Translations under genes and position numbers: made by a program
In this document: positions 1 to 6,744 of the stretch, in pieces
Numbering within the stretch: the stretch's first letter is position 1
Layout: every line of letters begins with the position of its first letter
Assembly: GCA_051893555.1 (NCBI GenBank)
Contig: JBJFHL010000049.1
Span: forward strand, 1 to 9,159
Direction: 5' to 3'
Length of the DNA: 9,159 nucleotides
Source: RGIG7179 sp051893555
GTDB lineage: Bacteria > Bacillota > Clostridia > Peptostreptococcales > Anaerovoracaceae
Notes under the pieces: model-generated
Databases searched by the model: none
Told to the model about the DNA's origin: nothing
Seen by the model: only the letters and a program-made list of their open reading frames with translations

Positions 1-61
1 TTTCCGGTGCTAATATTAAAAAAAATTCAGGACATTTTCAGAAACGCTTGACATATTCATG

Positions 62-91
62 TTGACTTCCGGACGGCGGGTACACTATAAT
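62..91 (+). promoter_or_regulatory. Sigma-A-type promoter of asnS
   Basis: A -35 box TTGACT (62-67) and a perfect -10 box TATAAT (86-91) are separated by 18 bases. Transcription would start near 98, giving a leader of about 77 nt before the asnS start. A second TTGACA at 48-53 has no -10 box at a usable distance. The leader is too short for a T-box, the element that often controls tRNA synthetase genes in Bacillota. Synthesis from this promoter is therefore probably constitutive or controlled in another way. Confidence 0.8.
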
Positions 92-105
92 AAAAGGTAC
101 GGGAG

Positions 106-145
106 TTTCCGGTTCGGATGCCTGAGGGGAAAAGCCGGCCGGAAA
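106..145 (+). other. Inverted repeat in the asnS leader
   Basis: TTTCCGG (106-112) is the exact reverse complement of CCGGAAA (139-145), and two G-U pairs can extend the stem inward. The loop is about 22 nt. No T-run follows it, so it is not a terminator. It ends 15 bases before the asnS ribosome binding site (161-167) and so does not hide it. It might stabilise the 5' end of the mRNA, or it may be chance in a sequence rich in TTCCGG. Confidence 0.35.
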
Positions 146-174
146 TCAAAAAGCGAAAAAGAGGAAGAATAAAG

Positions 175-1569
175 ATGAAAGAAATTTTGTTGAGAGAGCT
201 GTTCAGAAATGCATCAGAGTATGCGGATCAGGAGGTTCTCATTCAGGGCTGGGTCAGAAATAACCGCAGCTCCAATAAGTTCGGCTTCATTGAGCTGAAC
301 GACGGAAGCTTCTTCAAGTCGGTACAGGTGGTATATGAAGAAGAGTTTCTTGATAATTTCGAAGAAATCAGCAAGGCGTACGTGGCAACTGCGCTGGCGG
401 TAAAGGGGATCGTGGTTCTGACACCGCAGGCGAAGCAACCATTTGAGATCAAGGCCAGAGAAATCAGAGTGGAAGCGACCTCCACGCCGGATTATCCGCT
501 GCAGCCAAAGCGTCATTCCATGGAGTTCCTGCGGGAGATTGCACATTTAAGACCGAGAAGCAATACCTTCGCGGCGGTATTCCGGGTTCGTTCCCTGGTG
601 GCCTATGCCATCCATAAGTTCTTCCAGGAACAGAACTTCGTCTATGTGCATACCCCGATCATCACAGGCAGCGACTGTGAAGGCGCCGGTGAAATGTTCC
701 GTATCACCACTCTGCCGCTGGAAGACCTGCCGCGGACAGAAGACGGAAACATCGATTACAGCCAGGATTTCTTCGGCAAGGAAACCAACCTGACCGTCAG
801 CGGACAGCTGGAAGCAGAGACCTTTGCGCTGGCGTTCCGGAACATCTATACCTTCGGACCGACCTTCCGTGCGGAAAATTCCAACACGGCACGGCATGCT
901 TCCGAATTCTGGATGATCGAGCCGGAAATGGCATTTGCAGATCTGGCACGGAACATGGAAGTGGCAGAAGCCATGATCAAGTATATCATCAACTACGTGC
1001 TGGAGAATGCACCGGAAGAGATGCAGTTCTTCAACAGCTTCGTGGACAAGGGGCTGCTGGATCGTCTGAACCACATCGCAAACTCCGACTTTGGCCGTGT
1101 GACCTATACAGAGGCAGTGGATCTGCTGCTGAAGTCCGGCAAGGAATTCCAGTATCCTGTGGCATGGGGCATCGATCTGCAGACCGAGCATGAACGGTAT
1201 CTGACGGAAGAAATCTTCAAGAAGCCGGTCTTCGTTACCGACTATCCGAAGGATATCAAGGCTTTCTACATGCGTCTCAACGACGACGGAAAGACGGTTG
1301 CTGCCTGCGACCTGCTGGTACCGGGCGTCGGCGAAATCATCGGCGGTTCCCAGAGAGAAGAACGCTATGACGTGCTGACGGCACGGATGGCAGAGCTGGG
1401 TCTGAAGGAAGAGGACTACTGGTGGTACCTGGATCTGAGAAAGTACGGCGGTGTGAAGCATTCCGGCTACGGCCTGGGCTTCGAACGGATCATCATGTAC
1501 ATCACCGGCATGAGCAACATCCGTGACGTGCTGCCGTTCCCGAGAACGCCGAAGACTGCGGAATTCTAG
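175..1569 (+). CDS. asnS: Asparaginyl-tRNA synthetase
   Basis: This cytoplasmic class II aminoacyl-tRNA synthetase (464 aa) activates asparagine with ATP and charges tRNA-Asn. The N-terminal part (about residues 17-105) is an OB-fold anticodon-binding domain with the typical GWVRNNR..FGFIELNDG pattern. The catalytic core follows, with class II motif 2 (FRAENSNT, from residue 231) and motif 3 (GLGFER, residues 433-438, then DVLPFPRTP). The length matches the family, which runs to about 463-466 aa. The start at 175 has a GAGGAAG ribosome binding site (161-167), and family homology begins at MKEILLRELF. An in-frame ATG at 118 would add 19 very basic residues outside the family alignment and is unlikely. 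Asn and Asp enzymes are close relatives. The motif 2 context (FRAENSNTxRH) and the total length favour AsnS over AspS. Confidence 0.97.
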   Translation: MKEILLRELFRNASEYADQEVLIQGWVRNNRSSNKFGFIELNDGSFFKSVQVVYEEEFLDNFEEISKAYVATALAVKGIVVLTPQAKQPFEIKAREIRVEATSTPDYPLQPKRHSMEFLREIAHLRPRSNTFAAVFRVRSLVAYAIHKFFQEQNFVYVHTPIITGSDCEGAGEMFRITTLPLEDLPRTEDGNIDYSQDFFGKETNLTVSGQLEAETFALAFRNIYTFGPTFRAENSNTARHASEFWMIEPEMAFADLARNMEVAEAMIKYIINYVLENAPEEMQFFNSFVDKGLLDRLNHIANSDFGRVTYTEAVDLLLKSGKEFQYPVAWGIDLQTEHERYLTEEIFKKPVFVTDYPKDIKAFYMRLNDDGKTVAACDLLVPGVGEIIGGSQREERYDVLTARMAELGLKEEDYWWYLDLRKYGGVKHSGYGLGFERIIMYITGMSNIRDVLPFPRTPKTAEF

Positions 1570-1583
1570 GAAAATCTAAAAAT

Positions 1584-1639
1584 AAAACCTCCTGCCCCAG
1601 ACGAGTGAAGACTGCAAGGCTGAACGGCAGGAGGTTTTT
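1584..1639 (+). terminator. Long-loop intrinsic terminator between asnS and the ABC-F gene
   Basis: A perfect 13-bp inverted repeat joins AAAACCTCCTGCC (1584-1596) to GGCAGGAGGTTTT (1626-1638). The T-run covers 1635-1639 and the loop is 29 nt. It begins 14 bases after the asnS stop. A-rich sequence before the stem gives a T-run on the other strand too, so it may work in both directions. The ABC-F ribosome binding site starts 14 bases after the T-run, so that gene seems to depend on readthrough. The long loop is unusual for a simple terminator and leaves room for an alternative fold. Confidence 0.8.
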
Positions 1640-1668
1640 GCGATAACAAACAAAAGGAGTATGAAACA

Positions 1669-3255
1669 TTGATTACAGTTACAAATGTCAGTCTGAATTT
1701 CAGCGGTCAGACCCTGTTTAAGGATGTGGACCTGAAATTCACCCCGGGCAACTGCTACGGTATTATCGGCGCCAACGGCGCCGGGAAATCCACTTTCCTG
1801 CGGATTTTGTCGGGTGACCTGGAGCCTACCACCGGAAACGTTTCCATCAAGCCGGGCATCCGCATGTCCGTTCTGAAGCAGGACCACTTTGCTTATGACC
1901 AGTTCACCGTGCTGGATACGGTGATTCAGGGAAATCCGCGCCTGTATGAGATCATGCAGGAAAAGGACGCGATCTATATGAAAGAAGACTTCAGTGAGGA
2001 AGACGGCATCAAGGCTGCGGAGCTGGAGGCAGAGTTTGCCGAACTCAACGGCTGGGAGGCGGAGTCCGATGTGAGCCGTCTGATCCAGGGGCTGGGGCTT
2101 TCCGGTGATATCCTTTATACCCCGATGGCCAGTCTGACCGCCAAGCAGAAGGTGAAGGTGCTGCTGGCCCAGGCGCTGTTCGGCAATCCGGAAATCGTCC
2201 TGCTGGACGAGCCGACCAACCATCTGGATGTGAAGGCCATCGAGTGGCTGGAAGACTTCCTCATGGAATATCCGGGCACTGTGCTGGTGGTTTCCCACGA
2301 CCGGCACTTCCTCAATACCGTCTGCACCAACATCGTGGACGTGGACTACGGTAAGATCAAAATGTACGTGGGCAACTACGAGTTCTGGTACGAATCCAGC
2401 CAGATGATCCAGAAGATGATCCGGGATCAGAACAAGAAAAACGAAGAAAAGATCAAAGAACTGCAGGCCTTCATTCAGCGGTTCTCCGCCAACAAGTCCA
2501 AGTCCAAGCAGGCCACTTCCCGCAGAAAGCTTCTGGATAAGCTTTCGGTGGAAGAAATGCCGGCATCCTCCCGACGTTACCCGTTCGTGGGCTTCACCAT
2601 GGACCGGGAGCCGGGCAAGGAAATTCTCACGGTGGAGAACCTGTCCAAGACCGTGGACGGCGTGAAGGTATTGGACAATATCTCCTTCCGGGTCAATAAG
2701 GGAGACAAAATCGCCTTCGTCGGTGAGAACGAAATCGCCAACACCACCCTGTTCAAGGTGCTCATGGGCGAGCTGGAACCGGATGAAGGCAGCTTCAAGT
2801 GGGGCGTCACCATCACCACGTCCTATCTGCCGCTGGATAACTCGGCCTACTTCAATGACAGCCAGTACAACCTGGTGGAGTGGCTCAGCCAGTATACGAA
2901 AGAAACCACCGAAACCTTCATGCGGGGCTTCCTGGGACGGATGCTGTTCTCCGGCGACGATGTGTATAAAAATGTGCAGGTCCTTTCCGGCGGGGAAAAG
3001 GTCCGCTGCATGCTGAGCCGGATGATGCTCTACGGATCCAACGTTCTGGTGATGGATCAGCCGACCAACCATCTGGACCTGGAATCCATCACGGCAGTCA
3101 ACGAGGGACTCATGGCATTCAAGGGCAACGTGCTCTTTGCGTCCCACGACCATGAGTTCATCCAGACCGTGGCAAACCGCATTATGGAAATCAGCGCCGA
3201 CGGCAAACTGACAGACCGTCTGTGCACCTATGATGAATATATCGGGGAGGTATAA
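1669..3255 (+). CDS. ABC-F family ATPase, YkpA/YbiT type, with one degenerate ATP site
   Basis: This soluble tandem-ABC protein (528 aa, no membrane segments) resembles E. coli YbiT (about 530 aa) in length and in order of parts. ABC-F proteins bind the ribosomal E site and act on the P-site tRNA. The first ABC domain has Walker A GANGAGKST (34-42), an arm insertion (about 90-140), a poor signature LTAKQ (156-160), Walker B with Glu181, and His210. A charged linker (about 250-307, the P-site tRNA interaction motif) follows. The second domain has Walker A GENEIANTT (352-360) with Asn358 in place of Lys, a good signature LSGGE (439-443), Walker B MDQPTNHLD with Gln464 in place of the catalytic Glu, and His493. 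The start is TTG: an AAGGAG ribosome binding site (1654-1659) lies 9 bases upstream, while the ATG at 1661 reads only three codons in another frame. The gene sits behind a terminator and is probably co-transcribed with the amidohydrolase. A role in antibiotic resistance cannot be claimed. Confidence 0.93.
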   Translation: MITVTNVSLNFSGQTLFKDVDLKFTPGNCYGIIGANGAGKSTFLRILSGDLEPTTGNVSIKPGIRMSVLKQDHFAYDQFTVLDTVIQGNPRLYEIMQEKDAIYMKEDFSEEDGIKAAELEAEFAELNGWEAESDVSRLIQGLGLSGDILYTPMASLTAKQKVKVLLAQALFGNPEIVLLDEPTNHLDVKAIEWLEDFLMEYPGTVLVVSHDRHFLNTVCTNIVDVDYGKIKMYVGNYEFWYESSQMIQKMIRDQNKKNEEKIKELQAFIQRFSANKSKSKQATSRRKLLDKLSVEEMPASSRRYPFVGFTMDREPGKEILTVENLSKTVDGVKVLDNISFRVNKGDKIAFVGENEIANTTLFKVLMGELEPDEGSFKWGVTITTSYLPLDNSAYFNDSQYNLVEWLSQYTKETTETFMRGFLGRMLFSGDDVYKNVQVLSGGEKVRCMLSRMMLYGSNVLVMDQPTNHLDLESITAVNEGLMAFKGNVLFASHDHEFIQTVANRIMEISADGKLTDRLCTYDEYIGEV

Positions 3256-3256
3256 A

Positions 3257-4885
3257 ATGAAATACGATACGCTCTATATCCATGGTAAGATTTTTACGTC
3301 GGATGAGGAAAGACCCTATGCCCAGGCCATGGCGGTGAAGGATGGCCGGATTGCCTGGGTGGGCTCGGATGAGGAGGCCGCGGCACTGCGGGGCGAGGCT
3401 GCTGAGGTCGTGGATCTCGGTGCAAAACGCATTCTGCCGGGCTTCGTGGATTGTCACATGCATGCGACCATGCTGGCAGATTTCGCAACGCAGATTTCTG
3501 TGCTGCCACCGTCCATCTATTCCATCGAAGATCTGGTCCTTGCCATTCAGAAGGTCCGGGCTGATCAGGAGGCCGGCCAGTGGATTCAGGGCTGGGGCTA
3601 CGACGAAGGAAAGCTGGCGGAAGGCCGTGCACCGAACCGGTATGATCTGGACCGGGGCTGCAGCGACAGCCCGGTGGTGGTGCAGCGGACCTGTACCCAT
3701 ATCTGTGCAGTAAACAGCTGTGCCCTGCAGCTGGCTGGCATTACGAAGGACACGCCGGATCCGGAAGGCGGCAAGATAGGAAGAGATGCAAACGGAGAGC
3801 CGGATGGTATTCTTTACGAAAATGCTACCCGGCTTGCGTTGCAGCTGATTCCGGAAAAGACCGATGAAGACATCTCCGATGACCTGGTGGCGCTGGGTCA
3901 AATTCTGGTGTCTCAGGGCGTGACAACCGTGTCGGATATGGGGGAATCCATTGGTGCACGGTTCGGAGATATCTATGGTTCTGCAATACGCAAAGGTTTC
4001 CGCAACCGTTCTGCAGCTTACCTGGGCTGGTATCTGGTAGAGAGACACGGAGAAGGAATCCTGGCAGACAGTCCGTACTTCAATGCTGATGGGCAGTTCC
4101 GCATTTCCGGCATCAAGCTGCTGGGAGATGGCAGCGTATCCGGCCGGACGGCTTGGTGTGATCAGCCATATCTTCCGGTGGAAGGCGGATGTACAGAGCC
4201 GGAATATGGTATGCCTGTTTGCACAGAGAAGGAAATCCTGGATGCCATGGCAGTATGCAAAAAATATAAATGCCAGCTTTCGGTTCATGCCATGGGTGCC
4301 CGCGCCATTGATCGTGTAGTAGATCTGACCTGGCAGGAGAAGCCGTGGATGGAGGACCCTGCGGTTCCGTCCGTACGCATGGAGCATGTGGCTATGCCGA
4401 CCCGTCAGGCCATGGAGCGGGCTGCTGCCTCGGGTATCGCCTGGGCGACCCAGCCGATCTTCCTGTACTCGGAGATTGAAAGCTATGAGAAGAATCTGCA
4501 GCCGGAGCGGATCTATGACAACTACCCGCTGGCCGACTGGCAGGCGCTGGGCGTCCGGTTCGCCCTCAGCACCGATTCTCCGGCCACCAGCTGGGCCACA
4601 CCGTCCGAGCCTTTCGCCAATCTGAAAGGTGCGGTGACCAGAAAGGCATGGAACGGTCATGAATGCGGCCAGCGCCATAAGCTGGACATCCGGACCGCCA
4701 TCCAGCTGTACACTCGGGAAGCTGCACCGCTGCTGGGCTTCACCGATGTGGGCATGCTGAAAGAAGGCTATGCAGCGGATTTCATTGCACTGGACCGGGA
4801 TGTACTGGAGATTCCTGCAGACGAGATCGACCAGGTGAAGGTCGATGCTACCTGGATCGGCGGGGAGAAGGTATTCCAGCGGTAA
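3257..4885 (+). CDS. YtcJ-type metal-dependent amidohydrolase (Amidohydro_3)
   Basis: A predicted cytoplasmic hydrolase (542 aa) of the amidohydrolase superfamily. The family cleaves C-N bonds in amides, formamides or cyclic ureides, and the substrate here cannot be told. An N-terminal beta-sandwich portion (about 1-60) is followed by the TIM-barrel metal site: HxH in DCHMHAT (His67, His69), Lys287 in the KLLGDGS block (the likely carboxylated-lysine region), His344 in SVHAMGARA, His377 in RMEHV, and Asp440 in STDSP. The C-terminus closes with the usual GMLKEGYAADFIALD segment. All expected ligands are present, so the enzyme is probably active. There is no signal peptide. The ATG at 3257 follows a GGGGAGG site (3244-3250) by 6 bases. 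It lies one base after the ABC-F stop, which indicates translational coupling. An upstream ATG at 3230 lies inside the ABC-F gene and has no ribosome binding site. Confidence 0.92.
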   Translation: MKYDTLYIHGKIFTSDEERPYAQAMAVKDGRIAWVGSDEEAAALRGEAAEVVDLGAKRILPGFVDCHMHATMLADFATQISVLPPSIYSIEDLVLAIQKVRADQEAGQWIQGWGYDEGKLAEGRAPNRYDLDRGCSDSPVVVQRTCTHICAVNSCALQLAGITKDTPDPEGGKIGRDANGEPDGILYENATRLALQLIPEKTDEDISDDLVALGQILVSQGVTTVSDMGESIGARFGDIYGSAIRKGFRNRSAAYLGWYLVERHGEGILADSPYFNADGQFRISGIKLLGDGSVSGRTAWCDQPYLPVEGGCTEPEYGMPVCTEKEILDAMAVCKKYKCQLSVHAMGARAIDRVVDLTWQEKPWMEDPAVPSVRMEHVAMPTRQAMERAAASGIAWATQPIFLYSEIESYEKNLQPERIYDNYPLADWQALGVRFALSTDSPATSWATPSEPFANLKGAVTRKAWNGHECGQRHKLDIRTAIQLYTREAAPLLGFTDVGMLKEGYAADFIALDRDVLEIPADEIDQVKVDATWIGGEKVFQR

Positions 4886-4896
4886 GAAAACGAATT

Positions 4897-4955
4897 ATAG
4901 ACAAAATACAGAAAAAAGTAGACCTATTGTCTACTTTTTTCGTCATTTTGTCTAT
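4897..4955. terminator. Compound bidirectional terminator between convergent genes
   Basis: Two nested perfect inverted repeats share one centre. The outer arms are ATAGACAAAAT (4897-4907) and ATTTTGTCTAT (4945-4955). The inner arms are AAAAAAGTAGAC (4912-4923) and GTCTACTTTTTT (4929-4940), around a 5-nt loop, and a G-C pair at 4911/4941 extends the inner stem. Only a 3x3 mismatch (4908-4910 against 4942-4944) separates the two stems. A and T tracts on both flanks allow termination of the amidohydrolase transcript and of the opposing GIY-YIG transcript. The outer right arm overlaps the GIY-YIG stop codon (4952-4954). Confidence 0.85.
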
Positions 4956-5245
4956 TTGCTTTGAATTAATTCATCGATTTGCACTTCCCCGGACACCAGC
5001 GCTTCTTTCTGGCTGCGGCGAAGCTGTTTGATGCGGGCTTCCAGGCGCATGGCCTGCTGCTTTGTGTCACTGACGGTATACCAGGCCAGTTCCACCGGCC
5101 GGCGGCTTCTGGTGTACCGGCCTCCGGTGCCGGCGTTATGGGCCGCCAGCCGCCTTTCCAGATCATTGGTCCAGCCGCAGTAGAGGCTGTCGTCAGCACA
5201 GCGGAGCAGATAGGTATAGTTTGCTTTTTCGGTTGGTATCTCCAT
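4952..5245 (-). CDS. Small GIY-YIG domain protein (UPF0213, YhbQ-like)
   Basis: A 97-aa single-domain protein with the GIY-YIG nuclease fold; the family is usually about 80-100 aa. The first motif half is YTYLL (residues 10-14) and the second LYCGW (21-25). A conserved Arg pair (31-32) in LERRLAAHN follows, and Glu69 in MRLEARIKQL is the probable metal ligand. GGRYTR (41-46) is also typical. The family relates to nuclease domains such as the N-terminal part of UvrC, but its cellular role is not established and many members lack proven activity. The start has an AGAGGAG site (complement of 5252-5258), and the gene begins 18 bases after the M20 peptidase stop, so the two form an operon. Its stop codon lies in the terminator hairpin. 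Confidence 0.92.
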   Translation of the reverse strand: MEIPTEKANYTYLLRCADDSLYCGWTNDLERRLAAHNAGTGGRYTRSRRPVELAWYTVSDTKQQAMRLEARIKQLRRSQKEALVSGEVQIDELIQSK

Positions 5246-5263
5246 ACGATGCTCCTCTTATTT

Positions 5264-6613
5264 TCAGCCTTCCATTTGCGCTGCATACGCATGACAGATA
5301 AAATCCACGAGAATGTCTTTTCCGAAATCAACGGCACCCACAGGGAGTCTTTCGTCTGCAGCATGAATCAGAGACGTAAAATCCAGGTCTTCCGGCAGAT
5401 CCATCGGTGTGAACCCGTAGGTCTGTATTCCCAGAAGTGATAAAAAACGTCCATCTGTAACACCGGTAGCCACAAAGGGCACGGGAATGGCTTCCGGATC
5501 TTTTTTTCGCAGGGATGCAAACAGGGAATCCAGCAGTGTCAGATCCAGTGATTCTGCCCCTTGGTCGTATTCCACCACTTCCATTTCGTAAGAGGAACCG
5601 ATGACGGACTCTACGTCTTTGATGGCTTCTTCTATGGTGCAGCCCGGTACCAGGCGGACATCGCAATGGCAGCTGACACGGGAAGGGATTACATTGATGG
5701 CACTTCCCCCTTCGATCATTGTTACATTGATGTTGTTATGGAGAAGGGGTTTGAAAAGTTCCAGCTGTTTGCCCAGAAGGCCGAGAATCCTGTCGGTCAG
5801 AGAAGGCTTCAGCAGAAGTTTCAGAACCATGGCTTCCACGCCGCCCAGGGCGGCGGCCATAGATTTAATCATCATCTCAACAGGCGGCGTAATGCGTACC
5901 GGAAGACTCTGTGAGGACAGTTTTTCCACTGCGCTGCAGAGCCGCTCCATGGCTGTGTTGCTGTGGGAGAGGGAACCGTGTCCGCCTTCTCCTTCTGCCG
6001 TGATCTTCAGATGCGCAAACTGCTTTTCCGCAATCATGACGGGGTACAGTTTCTTTCCGGAGATACGCATAGAAAATCCGCCGATTTCTCCCAGCGCAAA
6101 TCGGATGCCGCTAAAGATTTCGGGATGCTCCCTGACCAGGAAGGCCATTCCCCAGTTTCCGGTGCCTTCTTCGTCGCTGACCACAAGAAGTTTCAGGTCG
6201 AAAGGCAGCGGAATATTTTCTCTCTTGATCTGTATCACAGCGGCGAGAAACATAGCCAGTTCGCCTTTCATATCCAGGGCGCCTCTTCCCCAGATGTATC
6301 CTTCACTGACAGCAGCCGCAAAAGGATCCTTTGTCCATTTCTGCCCTTCCGTTGGAACCACATCGATGTGGCCATACAGCAGAAGCGGCGGCAGCTGGGC
6401 GCACTCACTTTTCAGGGTGGCCAGGAGATTGGGGCGTTCTTCGGTCCGGAAGAAGGTTTCTGTTTCGATGCCTTCCTGTTCCAGCAGTGTTCGGATATAG
6501 TCGATGGCTGGTTTCTCCGGTCTGACTTCTGTTGTGGTATCAAAGCGAATCAGATCCTGAAGCAGCCGGTCTGATGCGGACAGATGCTTCCCGTCGTTTT
6601 CAAAGTGGTCCAT
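5264..6613 (-). CDS. M20 family zinc metallopeptidase (ArgE/DapE/PM20D1-like)
   Basis: A 449-aa predicted cytoplasmic two-zinc hydrolase that would remove an amino acid or acyl group from a small peptide or N-acyl amino acid; the exact substrate is unknown. Conserved residues are all present: His82 and Asp84 in LLLYGHIDVVP, Asp114 in GRGALDMKG (bridging ligand), Glu148-Glu149 in SDEEGTGNWG (catalytic base and ligand), Glu176 in LGEIGG, and His417 in IHAADERLPVG. The dimerisation (lid) domain is inserted at about 195-310, with GGHGS at 210-214. The start at 6613 has an AAAGGAA site (complement of 6621-6627) 7 bases upstream, and family similarity begins in LLQDLIRFDTTT. The open frame extends 56 codons further upstream, but that stretch has no family similarity and contains the promoter. 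It is first in an operon with the GIY-YIG gene and divergent from the transporter gene. Confidence 0.93.
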   Translation of the reverse strand: MDHFENDGKHLSASDRLLQDLIRFDTTTEVRPEKPAIDYIRTLLEQEGIETETFFRTEERPNLLATLKSECAQLPPLLLYGHIDVVPTEGQKWTKDPFAAAVSEGYIWGRGALDMKGELAMFLAAVIQIKRENIPLPFDLKLLVVSDEEGTGNWGMAFLVREHPEIFSGIRFALGEIGGFSMRISGKKLYPVMIAEKQFAHLKITAEGEGGHGSLSHSNTAMERLCSAVEKLSSQSLPVRITPPVEMMIKSMAAALGGVEAMVLKLLLKPSLTDRILGLLGKQLELFKPLLHNNINVTMIEGGSAINVIPSRVSCHCDVRLVPGCTIEEAIKDVESVIGSSYEMEVVEYDQGAESLDLTLLDSLFASLRKKDPEAIPVPFVATGVTDGRFLSLLGIQTYGFTPMDLPEDLDFTSLIHAADERLPVGAVDFGKDILVDFICHAYAAQMEG

Positions 6614-6622
6614 ATTCTGTTT

Positions 6623-6634
6623 CCTTTCGAAAGG
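6623..6634. other. 12-bp perfect palindrome over the M20 ribosome binding site
   Basis: CCTTTCGAAAGG reads the same on both strands. On the minus-strand transcript it covers the AAAGG core of the M20 ribosome binding site and lies about 25-37 bases after the expected transcription start. It could be a dimeric repressor site or could fold into a 4-bp stem that weakly masks the site. The half-sequence CCTTTCG recurs at 6715-6721 and, inverted, at 6822-6828. Confidence 0.4.
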
Positions 6635-6665
6635 TGTGTTCTGAAAAAATATCGGTTTTGCAAGT

Positions 6666-6674
6666 ATTGTATCA
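6666..6674 (-). promoter_or_regulatory. Extended -10 promoter of the M20 / GIY-YIG operon
   Basis: On the minus strand, TGATACAAT (complement of 6666-6674) is an extended -10 element: TG, one base, then TACAAT. The -35 position (complement of 6689-6694) reads TTTCTT, a poor match, which fits a promoter that relies on the TG extension. Transcription would start near 6659, giving a leader of about 46 nt. The same nine bases form the -10 region of the EF-G-like gene promoter. Confidence 0.6.
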
Positions 6675-6719
6675 CGATTCCGGCAGAAAAGAAAGCAGGT
6701 GGAGTGAAGCACATCCTTT

Positions 6720-6739
6720 CGGCTGGAAATCACCAGCCG
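6720..6739. other. 7-bp hairpin or operator candidate in the divergent region
   Basis: CGGCTGG (6720-6726) pairs perfectly with CCAGCCG (6733-6739) around a 6-nt spacer. No T-run follows on either strand, so it is not a typical terminator. It lies just upstream of the -35 box of the transporter promoter (6745) and upstream of the M20 promoter, a plausible place for a regulator to bind. No regulator gene is next to it. Confidence 0.35.
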
Positions 6740-6744
6740 TGAGG

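Noticed and set aside
1..112. TTCCGG repeated at 1-7, 67-72 and 106-112 upstream of asnS
   Set aside because: The same hexamer is common inside the genes throughout the window, so it reflects codon and base preference and not a specific site.
118..174. Longer asnS start at the in-frame ATG at 118, adding 19 residues
   Set aside because: The extra residues are highly basic and outside the family alignment. The ATG at 175 has a better-placed ribosome binding site.
547..1461. 304-codon open frame on the minus strand opposite asnS
   Set aside because: It is fully antisense to a clear asnS gene, has no recognisable domain, and its composition reflects the complementary codons.
1605..1646. 13-codon GTG-started frame inside the terminator (MKTARLNGRRFLR), as a possible attenuator leader peptide
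   Set aside because: No ribosome binding site lies at a usable distance before the GTG. Kept only as a weak possibility for the attenuation idea.
1576..3153. 525-codon open frame on the minus strand opposite the ABC-F gene
   Set aside because: Long but His- and Val-rich with no domain pattern, as expected from the reverse of biased codons. The plus-strand gene is certain.
3940..4370. Slightly more A/T-rich codon use in the middle of the amidohydrolase, suggesting a recombined segment
   Set aside because: The change is mild and judged only by eye. All metal-site motifs are continuous across it.
3191..4678. 495-codon open frame on the minus strand opposite the amidohydrolase
   Set aside because: No recognisable motifs, and it overlaps two well-supported plus-strand genes.
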